64,000 bases of DNA, from positions 1 through 64,000 of the forward strand of contig CAJWFK010000014.1 in NCBI GenBank assembly GCA_913031125.1. The letters are read 5' to 3'. Within the stretch, counting starts at the first letter, position 1. Each line of letters starts with the position of its first letter. The translations under genes were made by a program, and so were the position numbers. Shown piece by piece: positions 1-7,671 of the stretch. This DNA is from an uncultured Woeseia sp. GTDB lineage: Bacteria; Pseudomonadota; Gammaproteobacteria; Steroidobacterales; Woeseiaceae. Below the pieces are notes generated by a model. That model made no database searches. It was not told where the DNA came from and worked only from the letters and a program-made list of their open reading frames with translations.

Positions 1-1
1 C

Positions 2-214
2 GTGTTAAACACTCCGGGAACAATTGATAGTGATTATAGAGGAGAAATAAAGGTTATCATCTATAATCATGGTAATGAAAATTTTTCAATTAATAATGGT
101 GATAGAATTGCTCAAATGATCCTAGCACCTGTGGTCAAGATGGAATTAGAAGAAAAAAATGATTTACCTAAGTCTATCAGAGGTAAAGGTGGATTTGGTT
201 CAACAGGTAAATGA
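2..214 (+). CDS. dut: dUTP diphosphatase, C-terminal fragment
   Basis: This is the last 70 or so residues of a trimeric dUTPase, which hydrolyses dUTP to dUMP and pyrophosphate in the cytoplasm. Visible motifs are [10 protein letters not shown] (motif III region), [12 protein letters not shown] (motif IV) and the closing glycine-rich [10 protein letters not shown] (motif V, which folds over the active site of a neighbouring subunit). The gene runs off the left edge, and the first codon here (gtg) is simply valine inside the protein. The coding is strongly AT-rich with many AAA and ATT codons, unlike the rest of the window, which suggests it comes from a different, SAR11-like genome. Confidence 0.9.
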   Translation: MLNTPGTIDSDYRGEIKVIIYNHGNENFSINNGDRIAQMILAPVVKMELEEKNDLPKSIRGKGGFGSTGK

Positions 215-294
215 ATATCAATTTAGATAAAAATATTTTCATAGGTTAATCTCAAACTAAACAAAAGGTTTCACTAGTGGATTGAATTTATCCC
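215..294. other. Compositional boundary / probable assembly junction (left)
   Basis: Between the AT-rich dut fragment and the first gene of the moderate-GC body lie about 80 bases with no complete gene. An ATG overlapping the dut stop opens only a 12-residue frame that stops at about 248-250. The change in composition falls within this stretch. No integrase, att-like repeat or tRNA is seen here. I read it as the left chimeric junction, but the exact breakpoint cannot be placed. Confidence 0.5.
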
Positions 295-2055
295 CTAGTG
301 TAGCGGATAACTCGTTCCTTCAAGCATGGTCGCCAAAATCTCAATATCCTTGATCTCATGAGGGTTAACTGCGTACGGGCTTTCGCTAAGGATTGTAAGA
401 TTTGCATATTTCCCCGGTTCCAGCGATCCAATTACGTTCTCCAGGCCAATCGAGTATGCAGCATTGATTGTGACTGCTTTCAGGGCGTCTTCTACTGAAA
501 TTCGTTGATCGGCTCCCACCACCTTGCCTGATGCCGTGGTCCGAGTTACGGCTGACCACATTAAATACAGCGGCTTTGCTGGTGCCATCGTCATATCAGA
601 GTGCAGTGCAAGTGGCACACCTGCCTTTACCACGTCGCCGAGTCGCACCATGTCTTCTGTGCGCTCCGGACCGATTCCATTAGTACGGTAGTTCTCAGCT
701 AATGCGGTCACGTAGTAGGGGTTAGCACTAACCATGCCACCTAACTCAGCAATCCGGTTCACTTGCTGTCTTGTAGAAAAGCCAAAATGAACGATTGTAG
801 TCCGGTGATCTGGACGGAACCGTCGCTTCTGAGCGGCTTCCAATGTATCTAGAATCATCTCCAACCCTGCGTCTCCATTTTGGTGAATATGTATTTGATA
901 CCCAGCATCCCAATAGGTATTAAAAGTCTGCTTAAATAAATCTAGGTCAATCAACCATTCACCTTTATGACCATCGGTGTAGCCATCAATCATTTGCATT
1001 GTCTGGCTAAACATGGCGCCATCCGCTAGCAATTTGACCTGTTTAGGAAGAAATTTAGTTTTTCCCTGTCCCCAGGCAAGAGGTACTTCCGTTGCGGCAA
1101 CCAGGTTGTCCATCCCGTTTTTTGCCACCGTGTTGCCGTTGACAATAAAGTAGCTGCGAAAGGGCGTATTAATGTCACCAAGAACAACATTCTGAACTTT
1201 TTGAAGGTCTTTGGAGAGTAACCCGCCGGGTTCGGCAATGGTCGTGATACCAGCCCCATGGAGATAGCTTTTTACAAATTCCAGACCAGAAATAATCCGT
1301 GAAGGCTCCATTAATGTCGGCATCAGTTTCGAGAAGACTGGGTATAAACCTTGTTCCCAGAAATGTCCTTTGTCAAAACTCGACTGCGCCTTTTCCTCGG
1401 CAGATAGGGTTTCGTAGAATGATTGTGTAATAGCATAACGATCCATCGCCGCTGTATTTAAAATGAGCTCGTGAGCAGAGCGATGCCAAACAACGATGGG
1501 TCTGCTCAAAGATATTTGATCAAGATCCTGACTACTCAGTTGCCCATGAAAGTAGTGGTGGAAACCCCAGGTAAAGAGAGTCTCTTCCGGATTTACCATG
1601 TTGGTTTCGGCAGTGGTTAGTTGGTCTATATAAGCAGGTCGATCATTTGCAGCGGGCGACACTCCATTAGGTAGTACCCATTCTTCTATAGAAATAATTT
1701 CCATTGTCATGGTTAGGGCAGCAAGAAAAGGGTGCAAATGTTGTTCTATCAGGCCGGGAACGATTACATGATCCTTGTACCGTGAATCCACTTGGTGCCT
1801 GTGACTATCGATACTAGCTAAAACATCTTCAAGTGAGCCCAGTGCTAATATTTTTCCGTTCAAAACAGCTAAAGCTGTGCCGTTTGGCTGCTCTGGATTC
1901 ATTGTTATGATGTTGCGTGCTTGATAAATACTAATGTCATTAGTGTTTTTTTTGGTCTTGGCACTTTCATTCAAATCTTCAACGCCGCTGCACCCCTGCA
2001 GAGCTAGCAGTATGGTTAACAAACAAAAATACCTTTGCCTCTGCGTCACCCGCAA
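295..2055 (-). CDS. Amidohydrolase family 3 lipoprotein (YtcJ-like)
   Basis: A 586-residue metal-dependent amidohydrolase of the YtcJ/N-substituted formamide deformylase type. The N-terminus is a lipoprotein signal with lipobox LALQGC (Cys22), so the enzyme is probably exported and lipid-anchored. The first metal-binding motif GLIEQHLHPF carries His106 and His108. Further conserved blocks are HIHQNGDAG near residue 390 and LHSDMTMAP near 495, and the C-terminus has the usual AVTINAAYSIG and GSLEPGKYANL strands of the composite beta domain. Family members cleave C-N bonds in amides, formamides or cyclic substrates; the substrate cannot be told from sequence. It stands alone, with its 3' end next to the left junction. 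Confidence 0.85.
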   Translation of the reverse strand: MRVTQRQRYFCLLTILLALQGCSGVEDLNESAKTKKNTNDISIYQARNIITMNPEQPNGTALAVLNGKILALGSLEDVLASIDSHRHQVDSRYKDHVIVPGLIEQHLHPFLAALTMTMEIISIEEWVLPNGVSPAANDRPAYIDQLTTAETNMVNPEETLFTWGFHHYFHGQLSSQDLDQISLSRPIVVWHRSAHELILNTAAMDRYAITQSFYETLSAEEKAQSSFDKGHFWEQGLYPVFSKLMPTLMEPSRIISGLEFVKSYLHGAGITTIAEPGGLLSKDLQKVQNVVLGDINTPFRSYFIVNGNTVAKNGMDNLVAATEVPLAWGQGKTKFLPKQVKLLADGAMFSQTMQMIDGYTDGHKGEWLIDLDLFKQTFNTYWDAGYQIHIHQNGDAGLEMILDTLEAAQKRRFRPDHRTTIVHFGFSTRQQVNRIAELGGMVSANPYYVTALAENYRTNGIGPERTEDMVRLGDVVKAGVPLALHSDMTMAPAKPLYLMWSAVTRTTASGKVVGADQRISVEDALKAVTINAAYSIGLENVIGSLEPGKYANLTILSESPYAVNPHEIKDIEILATMLEGTSYPLH

Positions 2056-2115
2056 TCCTTTTGATTAATCATCTTTGATGCGACGTTATTTAAAGCCCGA
2101 GCATCTTATAAGATG

Positions 2116-2182
2116 TAGCACAGCATGTTTAACTCCCCCAACGGCTGTGACTTTGCTTGGGTGCCTTCGGGCACCCTTTTTT
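2116..2182 (+). ncRNA. Candidate intergenic small RNA with terminator
   Basis: No plus-strand gene precedes the strong terminator at 2159-2182, yet it points in the plus direction. Upstream are a perfect 14-bp palindrome (CATCTTATAAGATG, 2102-2115) and a possible stem CACAGC (2119-2124) with GCTGTG (2144-2149). This arrangement of a short structured transcript ending at an intrinsic terminator fits a small RNA of about 65-80 nt. No known sRNA family is recognised, and promoter elements are not convincing. Confidence 0.35.
2159..2182 (+). terminator. Intrinsic terminator
   Basis: Perfect 7-bp stem GGGTGCC / GGCACCC closed by a stable TTCG tetraloop and followed by six T residues. The T-tract lies only on the plus-strand side, so it terminates rightward transcription. 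There is no obvious plus-strand gene immediately upstream. Confidence 0.75.
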
Positions 2183-2205
2183 GTTTATTGAAATATCAGA
2201 GGGAA

Positions 2206-2400
2206 CTACATTTCCACTATTTCTGTGTGAAGCGAGTCAACCTTGGTCTTCATAGCGTCGATTTTCTGATTAACTTCTTCCTGTTTTATGGCAGTGCGTT
2301 TTACTTCTTCAATCTGGTGCTGCAGTTCTTCGATCTCACGACTGAGACGAAACACCAAATATAAAATACCAATTAATAGTAATACGGCTATGAAGTCCAC
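2206..2400 (-). CDS. Small membrane-anchored coiled-coil protein
   Basis: A 64-residue protein with one N-terminal transmembrane helix (residues ~3-18, FIAVLLLIGILYLVF) followed by a charged heptad-like region (about residues 20-62) rich in Glu, Lys, Gln and Ile, predicted as a coiled coil. The start is GTG, with GGGGT seven bases upstream on the minus strand. No family name is recognised. It could be a small inner-membrane scaffold, with the coiled coil on either side of the membrane. It is not in an operon, being about 110 bases downstream of the PhyH gene on the same strand. Confidence 0.6.
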   Translation of the reverse strand: MDFIAVLLLIGILYLVFRLSREIEELQHQIEEVKRTAIKQEEVNQKIDAMKTKVDSLHTEIVEM

Positions 2401-2512
2401 ATCGTTTACCCCTATTTATAGTGTTTTAGACTTGTGCCAAGGCTATAGCATACACCTTAGAGAGCAATGGTCTACAAAATTGGAAATTAGAAATGTTGTC
2501 CATGTATATACA

Positions 2513-3274
2513 TTAATTATTGAATAAGGATTTCTGTGATTCAAAATGAGTATTTGAGATATAACCTTTTCGACGATACGAGAAGTAGGCTATGTACCGA
2601 TTAGTTTTTGACATGTTTGCTAAACCACGGTGAAGAAGCCGGTCATCAAATATTTGACAGGAACCTTGGAGTAGTTCGGCAGCATAGGTTTTAGATGTAT
2701 ACAGGGTGTTTTTATCCACTAAACATTCCGGATCTGTTTCAGCATGTTGATATATTAATTTCTCCGGGCGTAATGATTGGTTATGCAGATGATTGGTCAG
2801 GAAATGTGAGCCGCACGCATATTCTGTAGGCCCCATTGTTATTGGAATGTCATGTAATGCCAACATCACATTTAGGGCATGAGCTGGTTTATGAGTAGCA
2901 GATATATGCGGTGAGTCGATATGCCAGTGTTGAGCGGGACTCTGTGGCTCGGAAAATACCACACCGCTAAATGAGTGTTCAGCGGTCTCTCCCAGTACTG
3001 AGGAAATTAGTGGCCACCAAATAGCTTTTTTCTCATCAATACCAAATTCTTCCGGAGTAATCGGGATATCCCATCTCCCCGGAGAACGTTGGACAATTTC
3101 CTCGTAACCAGCATGACTACCAATACCAATCTTTTTTCTGTCGAGTACCGAATTGATTTTTTCATAACGATGCTGAAATGTATTCCATAGGACTTCGGTA
3201 AGTTCGATAGGACAAGCAGTATCCATTAGGGCTAAACCGTCGGTCTCTAATTTCTGCACTAATTTATTGGACAT
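2513..3274 (-). CDS. Phytanoyl-CoA dioxygenase (PhyH) family protein
   Basis: A 253-residue Fe(II)/2-oxoglutarate-dependent oxygenase-like protein. The iron-binding facial triad is visible as HxD in QHWHIDSPH (His118, Asp120) and a distal His215 in DDRLLHRGLAN. Arg226 in KTNRYIAYFSY is placed to bind the 2-oxoglutarate carboxylate. Length and motif spacing fit the PhyH family, which hydroxylates acyl-CoAs, quaternary amines or secondary metabolites; the substrate is unknown. There is no signal peptide, so it is cytoplasmic. The ribosome binding site before the ATG is weak. Confidence 0.75.
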   Translation of the reverse strand: MSNKLVQKLETDGLALMDTACPIELTEVLWNTFQHRYEKINSVLDRKKIGIGSHAGYEEIVQRSPGRWDIPITPEEFGIDEKKAIWWPLISSVLGETAEHSFSGVVFSEPQSPAQHWHIDSPHISATHKPAHALNVMLALHDIPITMGPTEYACGSHFLTNHLHNQSLRPEKLIYQHAETDPECLVDKNTLYTSKTYAAELLQGSCQIFDDRLLHRGLANMSKTNRYIAYFSYRRKGYISNTHFESQKSLFNN

Positions 3275-3338
3275 AAATAGTGTTTTCTGTGAGCACTATC
3301 GCTGTAGCGGCCCGATGTAAAATAGCTATATGGCTGGT

Positions 3339-4088
3339 CTACTTAAGCGTGATCCAGATAAGATCTATGGTCGTATTACCGGTATTTCCGGATTCATGTT
3401 CGGCGCTAAGGTCAACCGCATCCGACCAACCTACTGAGCCGGCAGGACTAAACGGGGAGGGAGCTGATTGCACACCGCCACTTCTTGCGGACCATACACC
3501 CCCTTTAATATGAATATACACCTGATTTCCGGGGTGACTATGGATGCCTTCCCACTCGCCTGGTTCTATTTCTACCCGTTGAACGATAACACGATCATTT
3601 TCTAACAATAACTCCAAGGGAATATTAGGATAAACCTGACCGACATGTTCTTTGTCAGGATTAATTGGCTCATCACCCTTTAGTGTGACCCAAATTAAAT
3701 CGATAGGTGTGTCACCCGTATTTCCGGATTCATGTTGTTCACTAAGTGGAATGGCTTCCATCCATCCGATTCCACCATCTTCAGCGATTGATCCGGAATA
3801 GGCGAGTTCACCACCCAAACGGCCGGACCATTCACCACCTTTGACATGCACGTAAACTTGATTTCCGGGATGGGAATGAATTCCCTCCCATACCCCGGGA
3901 CCAACAATGAAGCGTTGTACTACAACATGCTCATTTTCAAGCAATACCTCGCCTCCCGGGTTATCCATAGCCGGGTAGGTCAATAAAAATTGCTTGCTCG
4001 ATGCAGAAGTTTCTGCCGGTGTCGCATTTTGGTCTGCATCAGAGCAGCCAAAGAGTGCAAGCACCAAGAAAATATAGGAAGCTTTCAT
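3339..4088 (-). CDS. Lipoprotein with two tandem cupin-like domains
   Basis: A 249-residue exported lipoprotein (lipobox ALFGC, Cys15). The mature part is an internal duplication. Residues ~50-135 and ~157-249 are near copies, each containing the block GVWEGIHSHPGNQVYVHVKGG or its variant, then IGW or VGW, then EHESGNTG and IDLIWVTLK. The histidines of WEGIHSHPGNQVY would sit in a cupin metal site. The two halves also resemble each other at the DNA level, pointing to a fairly recent duplication. Function is unknown; cupin lipoproteins of this sort may bind or modify small ligands in the periplasm. The start is ATG with AAGG upstream. Confidence 0.65.
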   Translation of the reverse strand: MKASYIFLVLALFGCSDADQNATPAETSASSKQFLLTYPAMDNPGGEVLLENEHVVVQRFIVGPGVWEGIHSHPGNQVYVHVKGGEWSGRLGGELAYSGSIAEDGGIGWMEAIPLSEQHESGNTGDTPIDLIWVTLKGDEPINPDKEHVGQVYPNIPLELLLENDRVIVQRVEIEPGEWEGIHSHPGNQVYIHIKGGVWSARSGGVQSAPSPFSPAGSVGWSDAVDLSAEHESGNTGNTTIDLIWITLK

Positions 4089-4208
4089 AATATTTTGCCT
4101 TTTAAGAACTTGATTGGGGGCGTCATGGCCCTGTTATTTTACTAATGCTCAATTGTTAGGTGAGAGGTTTTTCATTTTTCGATACCGTATTGAAAATCTC
4201 TATAAATA

Positions 4209-4285
4209 TGGCGCGCCCGGAGAGATTCGAACTCCCGACCACTTGGTTCGAAGCCAAGTACTCTATCCAGCTGAGCTACGGGCGC
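4209..4285 (-). tRNA. tRNA-Arg (anticodon UCG)
   Basis: On the minus strand the sequence folds into a full cloverleaf: acceptor stem GCGCCCG / CGGGCGC, D-arm around AGCTCAGCTGGATAGAGT, anticodon stem ACTTGG / CCAAGT with loop CTTCGAA (anticodon TCG, reading CGA arginine codons), and T-arm GGGAG-TTCGAAT-CTCTC. The 3' CCA is encoded (4209-4211) after a G discriminator. It stands alone between the tandem-cupin lipoprotein gene and the beta-lactamase-like gene. Confidence 0.96.
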
Positions 4286-4331
4286 ATAAGGGTTTCAGCG
4301 TTTTCAATGGGGAATATAATAGCGGAAGGGG

Positions 4332-4428
4332 AATATTTTTACTTTAAATACTTTTCCGACTGCAGCGGGATAAGACTGCGACTAACAGTCCAAGCAACAG
4401 TAGAGGGCTGGGACTGCCACCACCGGAA
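4332..4428. repeat. Direct repeat, copy 1 (C-terminal sorting tail plus 3' flank)
   Basis: About 97 bases covering the 3' untranslated edge, stop codon and C-terminal tail of the beta-lactamase-like gene match 5723-5820 downstream of the amine oxidase gene at most positions. The 18 bases aatatttttactttaaat are identical, though they span the stop codons and non-coding flank. A one-base indel puts the two genes in different frames at the very end, so one ends KSI and the other KIHLK. Confidence 0.8.
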
Positions 4429-5627
4429 TTTTGAGATGCTGTTGGTGGCGGTGGTGTTGGCGACGGTGGTGTTGGCACATTACCCAGGAGCAGTTGTCCT
4501 TGATCAAACAGAAGATCACGTACCTTATAAATGGCAGCAAAGGCTTGTCCCGAGCCTGAATTGACTAGAACAGCAGAACCCAGGCCCGACCCCAGCATTA
4601 GGCAAAGGTCTGTTGAAACGCCGAAGTCGCTGCCGCCGTGGCAAGCGTTTCGTTCACCGTAATTGTATTCGGTATACCACATCACGCCCTGGTCGGCGTG
4701 ATTCACAAGCACATCATCGAAACCGATATCGATAGTTTCAGATTGCATAACGCGAACACCACCGGCAGGCTGGCCGCCACCAAGCAGCATTGCCATATAG
4801 ATTCCTACATCGTTTGGACTCGTTCGCAGCTGGCCACTTGGATAATCCGGATAACTAAAGTGGCCTATTGGTTCGCCGTTGGCGTAATACGGCATTGCTA
4901 TTTTCGAAGTATCCGTAAAGTCAGCAAGTTCCCATCCTGTATTTAGCATCCCCAACGGATTGAATAGATTGGCTGCAGAATGGTCTCTTAATTCAACACC
5001 GGAAATAGATTCGACAAGATACCCCGCGAGTCCGGATGCAAAATTACTGTATTGGTATTCCTCGCCTGGCTCCTTTGTACGAAAATTAGCGATGTCGCTG
5101 TACCACTGACCACCCGGCACAAAATATCCCGTCATAATGTCATGCAGTGAAATCGGTGAATCTCCGAAAAAATACAGGTCTCCGGATCCAGGAGAGCCAT
5201 AAATATCCGCATCCCTTATACCCGACGTATGCGTCACAATGTGCGATACACGGATAGTCTCGCCATCAACCCGAGGATTGTCGAGTTCCCAGGGTAGATG
5301 ATCATTAACCGGGTCATCCAAAGCCAAGCTACCAGCCTCTATCAGTTGAAGCAGCGCAGTTGCCGTGTAGGTTTTCGAGATACTGGCGAGCATGTACGGG
5401 GTGTCGGCATTTGCGTCTTCAGCCTCATCAACATTCGCAAAACCGACGGCATCAGCTACGGCAACAGAATCAGCTACCGCCAATGAATAACCGATCGACG
5501 GTAGATTGTGCTCAATACGAATCGCATCGATTTCCGATTTGACGGTGGTCCAGTCTGGCTGAACTTGAGCAAACGTACGCAATGTGAGTAAACACAATAA
5601 AACAAGCCATCTCGATCGTTTATGCAA
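4344..5627 (-). CDS. Exported serine hydrolase (beta-lactamase class C-like) with GlyGly-type C-terminal sorting tail
   Basis: A 427-residue penicillin-binding-protein/class C beta-lactamase-fold esterase. The N-terminal signal peptide (about residues 5-21) is followed by the nucleophile motif SxxK as Ser82-Ile-Ser-Lys85 in LASISKT, the second motif Tyr193-Ser-Asn195, and HGGSDFG near residue 330 as the KTG equivalent. The C-terminus has a Pro-rich linker, then SGGGSPSP, a hydrophobic helix and a basic SRCSRK end. That is the three-part layout of rhombosortase (GlyGly-CTERM) substrates, so the mature protein is probably cleaved and surface-attached or released. Translation starts at TTG, supported by GAGGAG six bases upstream. 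It lies directly downstream of the amine oxidase gene, which has the same tail. The substrate is unknown. Confidence 0.8.
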   Translation of the reverse strand: MHKRSRWLVLLCLLTLRTFAQVQPDWTTVKSEIDAIRIEHNLPSIGYSLAVADSVAVADAVGFANVDEAEDANADTPYMLASISKTYTATALLQLIEAGSLALDDPVNDHLPWELDNPRVDGETIRVSHIVTHTSGIRDADIYGSPGSGDLYFFGDSPISLHDIMTGYFVPGGQWYSDIANFRTKEPGEEYQYSNFASGLAGYLVESISGVELRDHSAANLFNPLGMLNTGWELADFTDTSKIAMPYYANGEPIGHFSYPDYPSGQLRTSPNDVGIYMAMLLGGGQPAGGVRVMQSETIDIGFDDVLVNHADQGVMWYTEYNYGERNACHGGSDFGVSTDLCLMLGSGLGSAVLVNSGSGQAFAAIYKVRDLLFDQGQLLLGNVPTPPSPTPPPPTASQNSGGGSPSPLLLLGLLVAVLSRCSRKSI

Positions 5628-5722
5628 TCGTCGCTCCTCGAGGTAATGCCGTCCGATATTGGTGAAAATTCACTAAATATAGGTGCTAAGTATCACTTAA
5701 TTTTTTTCGAAATATACGGGCA

Positions 5723-5820
5723 AATATTTTTACTTTAAATGTATTTTTCGACTGTAGCGAGATAAGATTGCTGCTAACAGACCAAGCAATAGTATAGGGC
5801 TGGGACTACCGCCACCGGAA
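5723..5820. repeat. Direct repeat, copy 2 (C-terminal sorting tail plus 3' flank)
   Basis: Partner of the repeat at 4332-4428, about 98 bases. It encodes the GGGSPSP-hydrophobic-basic tail of the amine oxidase and continues past its stop into non-coding sequence. Similarity that crosses the stop codon shows that the tail was copied as a DNA segment and did not arise by convergence. Confidence 0.8.
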
Positions 5821-7652
5821 CTTGAATTCACTGGTGCTGGTGCTGGTGCTGGCGGTGCAGTAATCGTGATCGTAACTGTGCCCACATTGGAATCATCAGA
5901 GCCATCACTGGCCTGGTAGGTAAAGCTATCCGTCGCAGTCTCAGAGCCATCATGGGTGTAACTGAAGGTACCATCGGAGTTAAGAGTAAAACTGCTTGAG
6001 TTGGACGGGTTCGCGACCACCGCCGCAGTTAACGAATCCCCATCAGCGTCTGTATCATTATCTAACACGTTAAAGGTGTTGCTGATGGAACCTCCCTCAT
6101 CAATGGCAGCAGGGCTGTCATCCACAGCAACCGGTGCATAGTTGCTAATGGCGTCGCCCGGCAACGGTGGTGGATTGTTAGGGTTGCCATTGACAGAATC
6201 AATAGCGTTGGCCGCACGTTCACCCTCGTGTAACGCGCCGGGGACTGTAGCGGAATGCGTGTTATGCGAGGCCTCTCCCGCAAAGAAAATCCTGTTGTCA
6301 GCCACAGGAACCTGGAGGTCTAGTCGACTGCTGTTGTTGGCCGATGTGTAAGTGCCTACTTTTGGATATGAATAGACTCCCAGTGTATAAGGATGCGTGC
6401 CCCAATTTTGAACAAAGCCTTCGATATAGTTTTCGGTCGCTTGGCCTTGTGCAAGAGGAAAAGTAGCATCAAGATCAGCTAATATTGCATTAATAATTGC
6501 TATCTTACCTGCATCACCTCCGCCGTTGGCTGCAGCAATATCATTTAATGCTGAGGCATTGTCACCCATGGTGTAGCACATAATAATATGATCTGTGCTG
6601 TCAACTTTGTAATCAGTGGGTACCCAACAGGCGCCGGCCAGTCCTTCGGTTACCAGCCATCCTAGTTTATCATCCTGTGTCTCCCACCAAGGAGAGCTAA
6701 AGCGAAGCGGCACTTTCATACCCATATCGATGCCAATCCCGTTATAAGCAGAGACCGTGCTGGCCGGTAAATCAGGAATGAAGTCGATTATTTCTGCCTG
6801 CAGTACACCAACAGAAACAGTCACAATTACCTGTCTTGCGGCATGCTGATAATCGTTAGCATCGGTGACAATGACGTCGTTACCACTCGTATCAATTCTT
6901 ATTACAGGACTATTTAATATCAGATCGTTATTGGCAATTACATCATTCCACCAGATAGTGTCTAATGTATCCAAGTAGCCAAGATTTTTGTCTCCCAGCA
7001 TCATGGTTCCCCCGGGAAGATCCCATTGGTAATCTTGTATAGCCAAACTTCTTGCACCTAGTCGATGTAGCGATGTAGCCCATGAGCCCCCAGCAAAACC
7101 TGACTCATAAAGGTGGTAAGCGCGGTGCCCAGGGCTAACGCCGTATTCACTTAGCACATCATCAGCCAACGTTGAATCAGGGTCTTGGTGAAGACTTGGT
7201 TCCCAATACCAATCAAAGAGATCCCAGTAAGTAGTCACATCTGAGTCGTCGTAACAGTTATAGGGTGCACTACTTAAAGTCCAACAGGTTGTGGTACTGC
7301 TATCCATCGAATAGACGTTAGCTCCAAGATATCCGTCGACGTAAATGGAATTACCGTATTCTGCCTCGATAGCCGGCCATGCTGGATGATCGTCGTTAGC
7401 GTAAACCTCCTCTGCTCCTAGATCAACGCGTGTTTCACCTAGCGTATAACTGTACACGCGCCCGCCAACTCGATCCGTAGCTTCAATAATCAGCACGTCG
7501 TAGCCCGCTTCATTCAGGGTTTTCGCTGCATACAGGCCAGCACTTCCGGCACCTACTACTACGACGTCATGGGTGGTGTCGGTGGACCATCCCAATAGTG
7601 GGATCAGCAATAATGGCCAACTGATTAGAAGTATGAATAGTGTTTTTCTCAT
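5730..7652 (-). CDS. Exported flavin monoamine oxidase with VCBS/cadherin-like domain and sorting tail
   Basis: About 640 residues from the ATG chosen at 7652, which gives a clean signal peptide (MRKTLFILLISWPLLLIPLLG) and avoids overlap with the upstream Rieske gene, 19 bases away. An FAD-binding Rossmann motif (VVVVGAGSAGLYAAKTL, then EATDRVGGRVYS) opens the catalytic domain. The flavin-contacting C-terminal strand RIFFAGEASHNTHSATVPGA closes it. After that comes one bacterial cadherin/tandem-95 type domain (APVAVDDS, VLDNDTDADGDSL, DGTFSYTHDG, DSFTYQASDG) with Ca-binding-like acidic turns, an Ala-Pro linker, and the same SGGGSPSP-hydrophobic-basic tail as the neighbour. It probably oxidises amines outside the cytoplasm, giving aldehyde and peroxide. 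The substrate is not known. Confidence 0.8.
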   Translation of the reverse strand: MRKTLFILLISWPLLLIPLLGWSTDTTHDVVVVGAGSAGLYAAKTLNEAGYDVLIIEATDRVGGRVYSYTLGETRVDLGAEEVYANDDHPAWPAIEAEYGNSIYVDGYLGANVYSMDSSTTTCWTLSSAPYNCYDDSDVTTYWDLFDWYWEPSLHQDPDSTLADDVLSEYGVSPGHRAYHLYESGFAGGSWATSLHRLGARSLAIQDYQWDLPGGTMMLGDKNLGYLDTLDTIWWNDVIANNDLILNSPVIRIDTSGNDVIVTDANDYQHAARQVIVTVSVGVLQAEIIDFIPDLPASTVSAYNGIGIDMGMKVPLRFSSPWWETQDDKLGWLVTEGLAGACWVPTDYKVDSTDHIIMCYTMGDNASALNDIAAANGGGDAGKIAIINAILADLDATFPLAQGQATENYIEGFVQNWGTHPYTLGVYSYPKVGTYTSANNSSRLDLQVPVADNRIFFAGEASHNTHSATVPGALHEGERAANAIDSVNGNPNNPPPLPGDAISNYAPVAVDDSPAAIDEGGSISNTFNVLDNDTDADGDSLTAAVVANPSNSSSFTLNSDGTFSYTHDGSETATDSFTYQASDGSDDSNVGTVTITITAPPAPAPAPVNSSSGGGSPSPILLLGLLAAILSRYSRKIHLK

Positions 7653-7671
7653 GCGACTATAAATTCCAATT

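Noticed and set aside
4209-4285. tRNA-Arg as an attachment site
   Set aside because: No integrase gene and no repeated tRNA 3' end were seen nearby.
5830-5855. CRISPR-like or minisatellite repeat (tggtgc repeats)
   Set aside because: It is the Ala-Pro linker coding sequence of the amine oxidase, with no spacer structure.
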